Under the pieces are notes generated by a model. The model had not been told where the DNA came from, did no database searches, and saw nothing but the letters and a program-made list of their open reading frames with translations. Of a stretch of DNA of 64,000 nt, positions 1 through 15,105 are shown in pieces. Made by a program: the position numbers and the translations under genes. The stretch lies in the NCBI GenBank assembly GCA_021613535.1, contig CP075496.1, positions 12,524,001-12,588,000 of the forward strand. The letters run 5' to 3'. The first letter of the stretch is position 1. Every line of letters starts with the position of its first letter. This DNA is from Adineta vaga. Taxonomy: Eukaryota > Rotifera.

Positions 1-1
1 A

Positions 2-3000
2 ATGGAAACATCGAGTATTTATGAAACACCTAGACATGAATGTGACCAATTTATTCCAACAAATCGAACGAATTCTATTCGATTAGTTACAGATTCAAAT
101 TTCAATACACATGCAATTATTAACGATCAAAGTGATATGCAATTAGAACTCAGAAGACAAAATAGAAAACCAGACGGGGTAAGATAACAATTATTTCAAT
201 CAAATCATTCTTCATTTAAACTATAATTCTGTGAAAACATCTTTATATTTAGCTTTTACAAATATGTTTAACTCGTCTATGTGGAGAACATATTTCTCAT
301 TGGTTACGAAAACGAGAAGATTATTCTCTCTATATTTTTTCACCAAATAATCGGTAAATATAAATCATTTCTCTTGTATACACTAAGTGTTTTAAAACAA
401 TAATACCAAATTTATCATTGTAGATTACGTCAAGCATTGCAAAGTCTGATAATAAAGAAATCATTTGATTATACTGTTCTATTTTTTATTGCACTCAACT
501 GTATCACACTTGCTATGGAACGACCATCGATTCCATCGACCAGCGTTGTATGTTATTTATCTATTAAACATATCAATTCAATGAAATAATATCTTTCTTT
601 TTTATTTTGTTTTAGGAACGTCAATTTCTAAATATAACCAATTATATCTTCACTGTCATCTTCAGTATTGAAATGACCATAAAAATTATTTCTAGTGGAC
701 TTATCTGTGGATCAGATACATATTTACATACAGGATGGAATGTTATGGATGGTTCACTTGTCGTTATATCAATTGTTGATCTTTTAACAATGCATCGTGG
801 ATCGGTATCAGCGGCAGGTGTAGAATCCGATGCAGCAACACGTATATTTAGTATGTTAAGAGTATTTCGTCTACTAAGAACATTGCGACCACTCAGAGGT
901 AAGTCTCCTTTAAGAATTTCTCTTACATGTAATATTTCTTTTTTTAATTTTTGTAGTAATTAGTCGAGCACCGGGCTTGAAACTTGTTGTACAAACATTA
1001 ATTTCATCATTGAGACCCATTGGTCATATTGTCGTTATTTGTTGTACATTTTTTATCATATTTGGTATTCTTGGTGTACAGGTAAATAAATTCTCTGAAT
1101 TTTTCTCAACTATAATTCTATTTTCTTTTCCTGTAGCTTTTCAAAGGAAAATTCTACTATTGTGAAGGTCAATTTTTTCGTAATATTACAACACGACAAC
1201 AATGTGAAGATACATCAGATCATCGTTGGAAAAATCAACAATATAATTTTGATAATTTAGGCCAAGTAACTTTTTACTCATTTCGATTATCTTTCCTTTT
1301 ATATTATTTAATTTTCTATCTAGGCATTACTGGCGTTATTCGTGTTAGCATCACGTGATGGTTGGGTACAGATTATGTACAATGGCATTGATGCTGTCGA
1401 TGTTGATATGCAACCAATAAGGAATTATAATGAAGCTAACTTAATATATTTTATATCCTTTCTATTACTTGTGGGCTTTTTTGTGTTGAATATGTTTGTT
1501 GGTGTTGTTGTGGAAAACTTTCATAAATGTCGTGCCGAACAAGAACGAGAAGAAAAAGCTCGACGTACAGCTAAACGAGCGAAAAAAATTGAACGTAAAC
1601 GACGACGCATGCGTGAAGTACCATATTATGCACATTTTTCTCCATGGAGAAGACGATTACATGATGTATGTAATAGTAAATATTTTGATCTGATTATTGC
1701 TGCTGTTATTGGTCTGAATGTTGTTACTATGTCATTAGAATTCTATTTAATGCCACCGGTAAGATAAAATTTTGAAGGAAGAATTTGTCGAATTTATTAT
1801 TGATTTCAATTAGATTTTTGATGTGACACTTGATTATTGTAATTATGTGTTTACAAGTGTATTTATACTTGAATCAATATCGAAAGTAATTGCATTAGGA
1901 CCATTACGTTATTTTAAAGACAAGTAAGAATTAAAATATCATGTGAAATGTATAATTGATTGTTTATTGATGATTTTCTTCTTCTAAGATGGAATCAATT
2001 AGATACAATGATTGTAGTTTTATCGATAGGTGGTATTGTTATGGAGAAAATGAAAAGTGGACAAGTACTTCCAATAAATCCCACATTGATTCGTGTGATG
2101 AGAGTATTAAGAATTGCTCGAGGTAATTTTATACCGTAGAAAAAACAACAACTAACTTATTGAATTCAAATCTTAATTTAATAATTATTTTTCGTTTTGC
2201 ATTTAGTTTTGAAATTATTAAAGATGGCAAAAGGTATTCGAGCTCTGTTGGATACCGTCATTCAAGCTCTTCCACAAGTGGGAAACTTAGTAAGTTAATA
2301 TTATTTTTATTATAGATTTTGTTAGACTATTTTCTTCTATAGGGTCTTCTATTTTTTCTTCTTTTCTTCATATTTGCTGCACTCGGTGTGGAATTATTTG
2401 GAAAACTAGAATGTAGTGAAGAACGTCCCTGTGCAGGCCTTGATAAACATGCACATTTCAAAGATTTTGGTATGGCATTTCTAACATTATTTCGAATTGC
2501 AACAGGTGATAATTGGAATGGAATTATGAAAGTAAGATTTTGAATAAAGTTAATTTCGTTTTTCTTACCGAAAACCATATTATTATTATATATAGGATGC
2601 CCTACGTCAAGATGATCCACCACATGCGTCTAAGAATCAATTTGTAACTGCTATAGCGCCAGTTTATTTTGTTATTTTTGTACTTATGGCTCAATTTGTT
2701 CTTGTCAATGTTGTCGTCGCTGTTTTAATGAAAAAACTTGATGTAAAATAAGACTAATTTCATGTTAGCCATTGTTATTATTTTCTTCTTTTTTCAATTC
2801 CATAGGAATCCAATCGTATGATGGCTGATGATGCTGAAATAGATGAAGAAATTGAAAGACAATTAGAAGCAGATGCACATGATCGAAATTATCTTGATCA
2901 ACCATTACTTGATGATAAAGAATTAGATGTAAGTTATTGTCTTATATCGAGCTAGAAAGATTCAATTGATTAGCTTTGTTATCATCTCATTGATCCATAA

Positions 3001-3599
3001 TCATTTTGTCTTTTATTTCAGTTTCTAAACGATTCTAATATTCAGTTTTTTCCATTGACGAAACAACTCTCTTTACCCCCAAATTTTACCTTTCATTCCA
3101 TGACTTCTTCAAAACTACGTCGACAAAAATGTAAGTTCATATTATCTTTTTTCTAATAAAAAATGAGTCATAATTCTTATTGTTAGCCAAAGCAGTCGAA
3201 GTTGTTAAAGGTTCATCCCTATCTTCCGTCGTTGGTTCAACATCACGTTTTCTATTATTACAAATTGACAAACCTTCATCAGAAGATCGTAATGAAGAAC
3301 ACATCCCACTAGATAAACGAACAAGTATAGAAGGTGTATATCGACCACGATCATCTGTCTCACATCGTCGTTCAAACACTGTTCCATCACGTCCGCGTAA
3401 ACTTCAAGCAAGAAAAGTATCTACGCAACAGACAACACATCTTTCACCAACTTATAAACGGACTGAAACAACTCCCCAACAGCAACAACCATTTTCACCA
3501 TCAGTTTTACGAACTCAACAGAAACGTCGTATACGTGTTATTGATGATACTGATGATGCTGAATCACTGACCACTAGTATCATTAATCATGATGATTAA
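2..3599 (+). CDS. T-type (Cav3) voltage-gated calcium channel alpha-1 subunit, 3' part
   Basis: This is the C-terminal half of a low-voltage-activated calcium channel of the plasma membrane; the 5' end lies outside the window. Fifteen exons fit: 2-178, 253-353, 424-547, 616-898, 957-1081, 1137-1265, 1324-1758, 1814-1923, 1989-2122, 2207-2289, 2343-2531, 2596-2742, 2806-2928, 3022-3130 and 3187-3599, giving about 893 residues in frame. Repeat III follows the first linker, with a voltage sensor reading [15 protein letters not shown] and pore motif ASRDGW. Repeat IV has the sensor [20 protein letters not shown] and pore motif ATGDNW. Aspartates at both selectivity positions are the T-type (EEDD) arrangement, not the EEEE of L/N types. 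[10 protein letters not shown] after S6 of repeat III is typical of Cav3. The C-tail is short, basic and Ser/Thr-rich. It converges on NVL with 359 bp between stops. Confidence 0.93.
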
Positions 3600-3958
3600 C
3601 AATCTAATTTATAAATTCCGTCCAAAATAAAACAAAAAATAACAAACTTTATATATATGACAGACAATAGTCTCTGTCAGATAGAATAAATAATTGCGAT
3701 TTTAAATTTACTCATCTATTTTAATTCAGAACGAGTACGTCTGATAAACTAACATCAAACAAAATATTTTCTTTCTCTACGGTTTTGTCTTCTCTTTTAA
3801 TTGACCGGTTGACGTAACTCTTGTATTTTCTCTACTTTTTCTTCGTGTTTTCTTCTTTGTGTGTTTGTGTGTTCGTTGCATATCAATATTTTTTTCTTGT
3901 TTTATTTCTTTTCTCTTTTTTTTTGGAATAAAAAAAGAAAAATGACACTTAGCATTTA
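3600..3958. other. Intergenic, between convergent Cav3 and NVL
   Basis: A pyrimidine-rich 3' flanking stretch between two convergent genes. An AATAAA-type element occurs about 25 nt after the calcium channel stop (near 3625) and another near 3685. No coding sequence is seen. Confidence 0.6.
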
Positions 3959-7437
<3,479 letters not shown>

Positions 7438-7645
7438 CTGAAACGGAAAATATCAAAATCTTTACTACTATTCTTTCTTTTTTCCTTTGTTCTCTTTTTC
7501 TCGAATAAACAATAAGATGTAACGACTTCGAATTTTATAAGCTAACAATAAAATGCTAAACGAACTGAAAAAAAACAAAAAAAACAAAACATGTTTAGTT
7601 TATGTAGTATCTAATGATACTAATTTTACAGAGATCCATATCTAC

Positions 7646-7672
7646 ATACACACACACACACACACAAACACG
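7646..7672. repeat. (CA)n microsatellite
   Basis: A short CA dinucleotide run lies in the gap between the NVL start and the stop codon of the chromodomain gene. Confidence 0.85.
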
Positions 7673-7697
7673 TATATATGTATATCTAATGTTGTAG

Positions 7698-9215
7698 TCA
7701 GATAAACTGAACATGATTTTCCCAGAAAGCAATAACTGCTTGAGGATATTTTCGATTGGCTATTTTTGCTGAGATCCATTGTGAACGATTTTCATGAATT
7801 AATTTAATTCGAAATGATATACCATCTTGATTGTGTCGAACAGCTTCGATTTTTTCCACCTGATCGGTTTCATCGGCAACTTGTTCAACTGTCTGAATAT
7901 CTGTCGACGTTTTTCCTTGATTATTATTATTATTTTTATCATTGTCATTCAGTGTTAACGAAATCGAAGAGCTTGAACTAGGCGAAATATGAAGACGAAG
8001 ATTGATGGTTGTTGGTTCGTTTGTAGTTGAATCTTTTGTTGGAGTTTTAAGAGGAGAAGTGATATTTGTATCCATATTATCATCATCATCATCATTATCA
8101 TCAACAATTGATAATGTATTATCATTCGAAGTTTTCTTTTGTTTTGGACTTGTTGGAAGAGTTCTATTTGATTTTCTTGTTGATGAAGAGATCTCTTCTA
8201 TAATATCATCAACTTGATCATCATTATCATCATCTGAACTTTGATCTTTAGCTAAAAATAAAGACAAGATCTAAATCATTTTTTTAAAACAAATGACAAG
8301 AGACTTACACATCGTTGTAATACGAGATTTTGTTTGATTGGCAATCTTTCGACTTGAATGACGTCGATAAGATGATAATGGTAATGAATCATTGTTTGAA
8401 TTAGATGAATGCATATTTTTTCGTGGACTATGTCTTGTTGCCTTTTGATTATTGTCATCATTTTGAATTGAATCAGTATCATTCCCTGTATCTTTCGATT
8501 CATTATCATCATCATCATCACTTTGATAATCTTCGTCAGTCTCATGCATATTTGTATTTTTTGATTTAGTTGTTGTTGTTGGTGGTGGTGATTGTTTTCT
8601 TGATATTGATTTTCCTGGTTTGTTCTTTGATTTTAAACGATCTTCAAATTGTTTTATTAATTCTGGACAATTCAAACGATTTATATCTTCCCACTAAAAA
8701 AAATAACAAATCGAAGATAAGAAAAGTTCCTTTATTTTCTACTAATATTAATCAAATGTTAATAATTATAAGCAAAACAATCAGATATTTATTAATAACT
8801 ATTCAAATGTTACCAAATTTTCAACTAAATTCTATAGACAATCTAATAGCTCTGTTTTATGTTTAAATTTTAACAATCATCGACTACTACAAACCATATG
8901 AACTGATTGTTTTTCGTTTTATACCAGAAAATTTCAACAAGATTTGTATTGGAAATAATATTCGGAGAGAAACTTCATTCTAAAGTCTATCAATTGATAT
9001 TTTTTTTTCTTTCGACAAAACAACAGTCGAATGAAAAGGAAACATCATACCGTATTATCTGAATTTGAATAACCTTGCCATTTTAATAGATATTGAATTT
9101 TCTTTCCTCGAACACGTTTATCCACAATTGCTTCAACTTGATATTCTTGATCAGGATCATCGTCATTATCTGATTCATTTTCCCGTCGACGTTTTCTTAA
9201 TGAAACATTCACCAT
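7698..9215 (-). CDS. HP1/CBX-like chromodomain protein with long acidic hinge
   Basis: A heterochromatin protein 1-type reader of methylated histone H3, expected in the nucleus. Three exons: 9051-9215, 8309-8693 and 7698-8251, about 367 residues. A basic start (MVNVSLRKRRR) leads into a chromodomain at residues about 23-75, EYQVEAIVDKR through LLKWQGYSNSDNTWED, which keeps the Tyr and both Trp of the aromatic cage. A hinge of about 210 residues, rich in Ser, Asp, Asn and Lys, follows. The last 60 residues (QVEKIEAVRHN to FWENHVQFI) look like a chromo shadow domain, the dimerisation module. Canonical HP1 proteins are about 180-220 residues, so the hinge is unusually long. Its ATG is 61 bp from the NARS2 stop, with acceptor-like sites between. 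Confidence 0.85.
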
Positions 9216-9276
9216 TTTTTTCTCTTTTTTCCTAAATAAAACTATCTGAAAAAAAACGAAGCGAAATTTCATCTTC
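9216..9276 (-). promoter_or_regulatory. Short intergenic spacer with two 3' splice-site-like sequences
   Basis: On the minus strand the 61 bp between the NARS2 stop and the HP1-like start contain a T-run ending in TTTTTTTTCAG (AG at 9246-9247) and a second TTTTATTTAG (AG at 9232-9233). This leaves little space for a promoter and looks like an acceptor region for trans-splicing or for a 5' UTR intron. Confidence 0.45.
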
Positions 9277-11222
9277 CTATGCATTACAATGTTGGTAATA
9301 ACGAGGAAATAAAATAACATCTCGAACATTATCAATACCAGTCAGAGCCATTAAAAATCGTTCGATTCCTAGACCAAAACCACCCGTTGGCATTCCTCCG
9401 AAACGTCTCAAATCAAGATACCATTGTAGGTCATGGGTTATATCTAATTCATCTAAACGTAATTTAAATTGTTCATAACGATGTTCTCGAAGACTTCCAC
9501 CAGATAATTCACCAATCGATGGAAATATAAAATCAAAATTTGCAACCGTTGATTGATCATCATTAAGTAACATATAGAATGGTTTTAATTGTTTGGGATA
9601 GTTTATGATAAAAAATGCTTGATTATTCATAATTGTCTTACAAAGATAATTTTCATGTGCACGAGTAAAATCACCATTATCAGGAAATTGATGAAAATCA
9701 GCACTTTTTCTTAAATATTCAACAGCTTGTTGATAAGTTATTCGTGGAAAATCATTTTGATTAAGAAATTGTTCGAGATATTTTGGTTGAATTTGATGAT
9801 TAAGTAAATATTTGTATTCTTCTGAACATTTGTTTGAAATTTGTCTTGCAATTGTACGTAAAAGATGAACATATATATCAAGTAATTTATCGAGTTGGGT
9901 TAGACCTGGAAAGAGAAAAGAAATATATCTAAACAGACGAATTTTATATATATATATATATAAGAAAACGATTTCCTCATTAGTAAGAAATTGTTCATTG
10001 TCAACAGAGGACGCTAGATTGTATATGTATATGGAAGCTTTGATCAAATTGTTAATTAGAATGACTGGTAACCAATTCTTTTATCAGATTGATGAGCGGC
10101 TAGATTTTTATCTGATAGGTACGTGTATGATCATCTCAGTGCATAAAGTGTTTACATTAGCAATAAGAGAGAAAAAAAGATTAACTTGTGAAATCATCAC
10201 TTTTTTTCTCGATATCTGTAAATGTGTTTATAAAAAGAAAAAGATAAAGAAAGGAGAGAAAGAATGTCGATTGATCATTTCGAATGAAAATGTAAATAAT
10301 AAATCTTACCAGCAATTTCAACTTCTAACATCCAGAATTCTGCTAAATGAAATCGACTAAAATTTTTATCAGCACGAAATGTTGGATTCAATGTATACAC
10401 ACGTCCGAAACCACTTATATAGAGAAAAAATGAAGAAGAAGTCATTTCATTAAAAAGAAAGATAAGATCGTTTATTTACTTCGCTGCTGTTTCAAGATGT
10501 AATTGTCCTGAAACAGTTAAATAAACTTGTGTATCAAAATACTCTTTTTCTTCTTCAGTTACTCTTGATTGATATGGTTGAACACGAAATGTTTCTCCTC
10601 CACCTTCGCAATCATTTCTTGTTAAACATGGTGTTTGTATTTGAATAAAATGATGTTCTTGAAAATATTCATAGATACTAAACATTAATTGACTACGTAA
10701 ACGAAAGATAGCTTGTGAAAGTGATGAACGTAAACGAAGATGTTCATCTTGACGTAATGTTACTAATGTTTCTTTTGATTTAGGTTTAAATGGATAATTT
10801 GATACATCAGATGAATTGATTAAACTGATCTGTTCAGCAATTAATTCAAATTCTTGTTTTGGATGAGTACTGGCAGTCAGTTTTCCTTGTACATTGATTG
10901 AACAACCGTAGGTTAGATGAGGTAAATTTGGATGATCTTCTAATGATGCTATGACTTGTAAATGTTTTCGATTGTTTGTCAATGAGCCATCGAATAGATC
11001 GAGAAAATAATGTGTCTTTTGCTTTCGAATATTAAGAAGATAACCAGTGAGATTTATCGATTGATTTAAAGGTTTTTTATCGAATACTTCACGGATTGTT
11101 AAGGGATATAATGAATGAGTCAATCGATATGAAGTAATCGATTTTGTTGATAAATGTCGAAGATGAAGAAAGTGAAGAATGTAGCATTGAGGAATCCAGA
11201 AAAAGACAGATAGATTTTTCAA
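9277..11222 (-). CDS. NARS2: NARS2, mitochondrial asparaginyl-tRNA synthetase
   Basis: A class II aminoacyl-tRNA synthetase that charges mitochondrial tRNA-Asn. Three exons: 10480-11222, 10310-10413 and 9277-9905, 491 residues (human protein 477). The first 25-30 residues ([20 protein letters not shown]) look like a mitochondrial presequence. An OB-fold anticodon-binding domain follows ([20 protein letters not shown]). Class II motif 2 is [19 protein letters not shown] in the middle exon. Motif 3 near the C-terminus is [16 protein letters not shown]. The ending [16 protein letters not shown] matches the AsnRS/AspRS type. The second intron (9906-10309, 404 nt) is much longer than its neighbours. 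The gene is divergent to the BAF-like gene, 141 bp between starts. Confidence 0.92.
9944..9962. repeat. (TA)n tract inside NARS2 intron 2
   Basis: A simple TA repeat within the long second intron of NARS2, just upstream of the last exon's acceptor in transcript order. Confidence 0.8.
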
Positions 11223-11363
11223 AATGAATTATTCTACTTGTGAATAAAGATGTTAGTAATCAATCTAAAATAAAAGAAGAAAATAGACAATAAATATGTT
11301 GCTATGTATTCATTTTCGAAATCGACCGTTTCGTTCTTTTTTCTCTTGTTTTAAAATTCGTTG

Positions 11364-14276
11364 ATGATTTCGATCGAATCGAAATTTCATCCATGTAAAA
11401 ATCCTATTCAAGCAACTATTCATCAACCATTACAAATTCGAACTAATAAACATCGTTGTTTTATTTTTTGTGTTGGACATACATCATTAACATGTGTACC
11501 GGGCATTGGCAAGAAGAATCAACGTTTATTAAACCAATCGGGAATATATGATCTCTCGACACTCTATTCAAAATATCGTTTAATAAATAATTCTCAACAT
11601 TTTAGACAATGGTTAGAAGATAAGATTGGTTTTACATCATATCAGGCGAAAATGACAACATGTGGAATTGGTTCAAAATTAGGAGATGTTAAAGAAATCA
11701 ATACTGGTTTAATGCCAATATGTTGTCCGAGAAAGAGAAGGCAAGAAGAAAAGGAATTGATAAAAAAACAAAAGATGAAATCGAAAAACACAGTGTCAAT
11801 TTCAAATACTCTATCTAAGATTTATGTAAAATATGATCGTACAGATAGTTTTTCTGATAAACAAACAAGCAACTTATCGATAGAACAGAAATTAGATTTA
11901 GGTATGAATATTCAATTCTTCATCATGTAACAACAGTATTTCTTCCTCATAGCAAGTTCACGTTCATCTACTTCATCATCGCATTCAACAAATGACAAGA
12001 CACAATTTCTCGACAGTCCTGAACATCTTGATACAATAAAACAAGAAATACACGAATCTGATCCATCTGTAATAATAACAAATGAGGACACAATAGGTAT
12101 GGAATATCTTTCAGATATTTCCCGTTAAAGCATATTCTTTTTGCAAAATTTATAGATACAAAGAAAAATTTACTATCAATTTCTACTATTGAAATGGATA
12201 CTAATAAGACTACTGAAGAAAAAATCGATAAGACAGCTATGTTGACGAAACATAATGTATCAAATATTTCACAAGAGAAAAGCGAGCAACGTCCACCTGT
12301 TATGGAAGTTTCATGTATTAAAAATAAATATCCAACAAAATCATCAAACTTAGAATCTCATTTCACAACTAATGATCTATTAGATCTTTCAAAAGGACAA
12401 CAAATCGAAAATAAATCATTCAAAATAATACATTTTCCAGATATAGATTGGATTGAAAGTTCTGTCAATTATGGTATTGATTCTGAAATGACCTCCCAAT
12501 TTCAAGATAAATCACCAGAGCGAAACACAATAGAAGTAATTCAACTACCAAACCATCTTATTCATTATCTTCCTCATCATCACCATTACAGATATCTCCA
12601 AGTAAACCTAATTCTTTGAGAAAAACCAACGTCTCAAATTCAAAAAAGATGATGTCAGAGGATAATTCCACAATGACGAAGCATGATCCGGAAATAATTG
12701 AAGCTAAATTCAATATTGTCAATGCAACAATAATGGTACATCATTTTAAAAAATGATACAAACGTAATTATATAACAAGCATATCTATCTTTTCTAGTCC
12801 GACGATGACAGCCGGACGTCTCTATCAAGAGATGATGTACATCATCAGCAGACACTAATTCCTTCTTCTTCAGGTTGATTATAGTTTATCTATATCATCT
12901 AAATTTTTGTTATATTTTTCTATCTAAAAATCAGTTACTCAACTATCTAATCAAGAAGATATCGAAGCAAAAAAAATCTTATCAACATCATCCGAAAAAA
13001 CTTCTCCAGTGTGGAAAAGTCTCTTTGAAAATAACAAAGCAAATGTTCAAGAAGATTCGTTGAACAATTCAAAATTGTCACACACTACTTTCTCCAATGA
13101 TCGATCTCTATTGCTAAACGATACTAGTGTTTAAAATACTTATGAATGAAGAATATATAAACATGATTTTTCCTCTTTAAGATCAAACTTTGCTTACCAA
13201 TGTTACTCCTATATCACCTAATGAAACTATTCAAACACAAACAAACATCACTAATGATTCTGCAATTGGAACAGTCGATTTTCAATTCAATGAATAAAAC
13301 TCCAATCGAGACTGTTTCAATGATGAATGATTCTTTAATCGAACCAGGTATTAAATTCCTAGAGTAACTCTACGTTTCTCTCTCTTTTTTCCTGTTAGGA
13401 TCTATGAAGATCGATGGAAGAATCTTGTCGACAAAACAAAAGAAGTTTATGTCAGCACTTTGTAACATAGTTCATTCATATCAACTAATTTACGATTAAG
13501 TTATCATCTTTATTTTAGCGTTACTATCAGATGAAAAAGAATCAATCGATAGGTTGAATTCTATGACCGATAAGACGTATTCTAATCCTCCTCAGATTGA
13601 TTATATCGAACATGAAAAAAACAAAACATCTAAAAATTTTGATGATACTTTCATGCTGCATGGCTCAACTAACAATGTTAATATCGAGTCAGTATTGTCA
13701 TCGAAAGAAGAAACATTCATTTCAAACATTTCCATATAGTTCATCAATAAGTTCTTCCAAAGATAAAACTCCATCTAATCATAACAAAACCATTCAATCG
13801 TAAGATTAAACATTACTTCAATACACGAATTCATTATCAATTCGATTTCAGTAACAATTTAATCCTATCAGCTAATATTAAAAATCAATTCTTAGTATCA
13901 TATGATCTAGACGAAGATCAACTTGTAGATAAAAATCAATCCATCTCGAATCTATCATCTCCATCACCATGTCTTGCTCTTTGGAATAATGTATCATATG
14001 AAAAAATCATTACACAATACAAAAATCATCATCATTTTACCTTAGTTAACCAAGAACAATCTCATCAAAGTAAGCTGTCATTTTCTTCATATAAAAATAA
14101 ATCACATTTCTAAAGAAATAAATCAAAATGATTATAATCAAAACTATCATTCCTATACTACATTAATCTCATTTATTACTCGACAGCAATATTTAAAGGA
14201 ACGACAGGCTCTCGATGAACATATTCTTTATATCAAACCAACGAAAAAATCACCGAAAAGGCATAAAAATAGTTAA
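11364..14276 (+). CDS. BAF-like domain fused to a long disordered Ser/Thr-rich tail
   Basis: The N-terminal exon (11364-11901) carries a region that aligns to barrier-to-autointegration factor (BANF1): a helix-hairpin-helix core SLTCVPGIGKKNQRLLNQSG, then a helix ending HFRQWLEDKIG, corresponding to the human FREWLKDTCG helix, then a Cys-containing final helix. BAF binds double-stranded DNA, LEM-domain proteins and lamin; it is about 89 residues and lacks a tail. Here it is followed by a basic patch (RKRRQEEKE) and a low-complexity tail. Supported later exons include 11953-12097, 12156-12535, 12592-12735, 12798-12873, 12935-about 13128, and last exons after 13850 and 14110 ending HKNS. The 13180-13760 stretch is ambiguous between two frames, so the model there is tentative. 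The first true ATG is 11364; a TTG precedes it. The role of the tail is unknown. Confidence 0.65.
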
Positions 14277-15105
14277 ATTCTATTCGAGATCTTACAAAAA
14301 TGAATTACTATGCATAGAAGAAGTAGAACTAACTATCTATGGATGAAAATTATCAACCAATCATATTGTACAGAAACTTTAATGACCTCTAGTCTCAAAC
14401 AGAGAAATGAATGGTTGTTACTAAAGACAAATCATACGAAGTGAACATATACCTTGTATTTTATATTCAGTAAAATATGATTAAAAGTACTGTCTTTTGT
14501 AAAAAAAAATTCCTCCTCATTTGACGTCTGAATTTCGACTATTTATACACAACAAAATTGAAAGAGAGCAAAGGAATGATTGACATTGACACGTGATAAT
14601 TAATCAAACAATCAATATGCATGGAGTGAAGTCGAAGTGTCAGAATAGATGAATAGTTCATAAAAATCACAGTAAGAAGACTAAACAACGTCATGCATTA
14701 ATCACACGTAGTATATGGATAACAAATAAAATATGTTACACCTCATTAGGAACAAACGATTAACCTTTTCTAATTACCAAATAATTTACTCAGACTTCAT
14801 TCACATTTATTTGTTTCATATCACATCAAGAGTTCATGTGTTTGGTTAAAAACATATCTGTGAATTTACATGCACCTAGTAGTATTCTTTTGTTGTTTAT
14901 TTTCATTTCTTCATTAAATCTGTTCCGTTTAAGCAGAACAAAGTTGACACTTCAAAAATGATATTGATCGAAACATTTTTTAATCGATGAATCACGACTC
15001 AAACAAACGTATTTATTGTATCTTTTTTTATTAAAGAAATGTATAACTCTACTGGAATGAAATGAAAACAAAACGTAATAAAAACTAGGATGAGCATGAA
15101 TATTG
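14277..15105. other. Intergenic, no gene seen
   Basis: AT-rich sequence between two convergent genes. Possible poly(A) signals for the carrier gene lie near 15010 on the minus strand. No ORF with protein-like composition was found. Confidence 0.6.

Noticed and set aside
9998-10360. Plus-strand ORF of 120 codons
   Set aside because: It lies antisense to NARS2 intron 2 and exon 2 and has low-complexity Lys/Ile composition.
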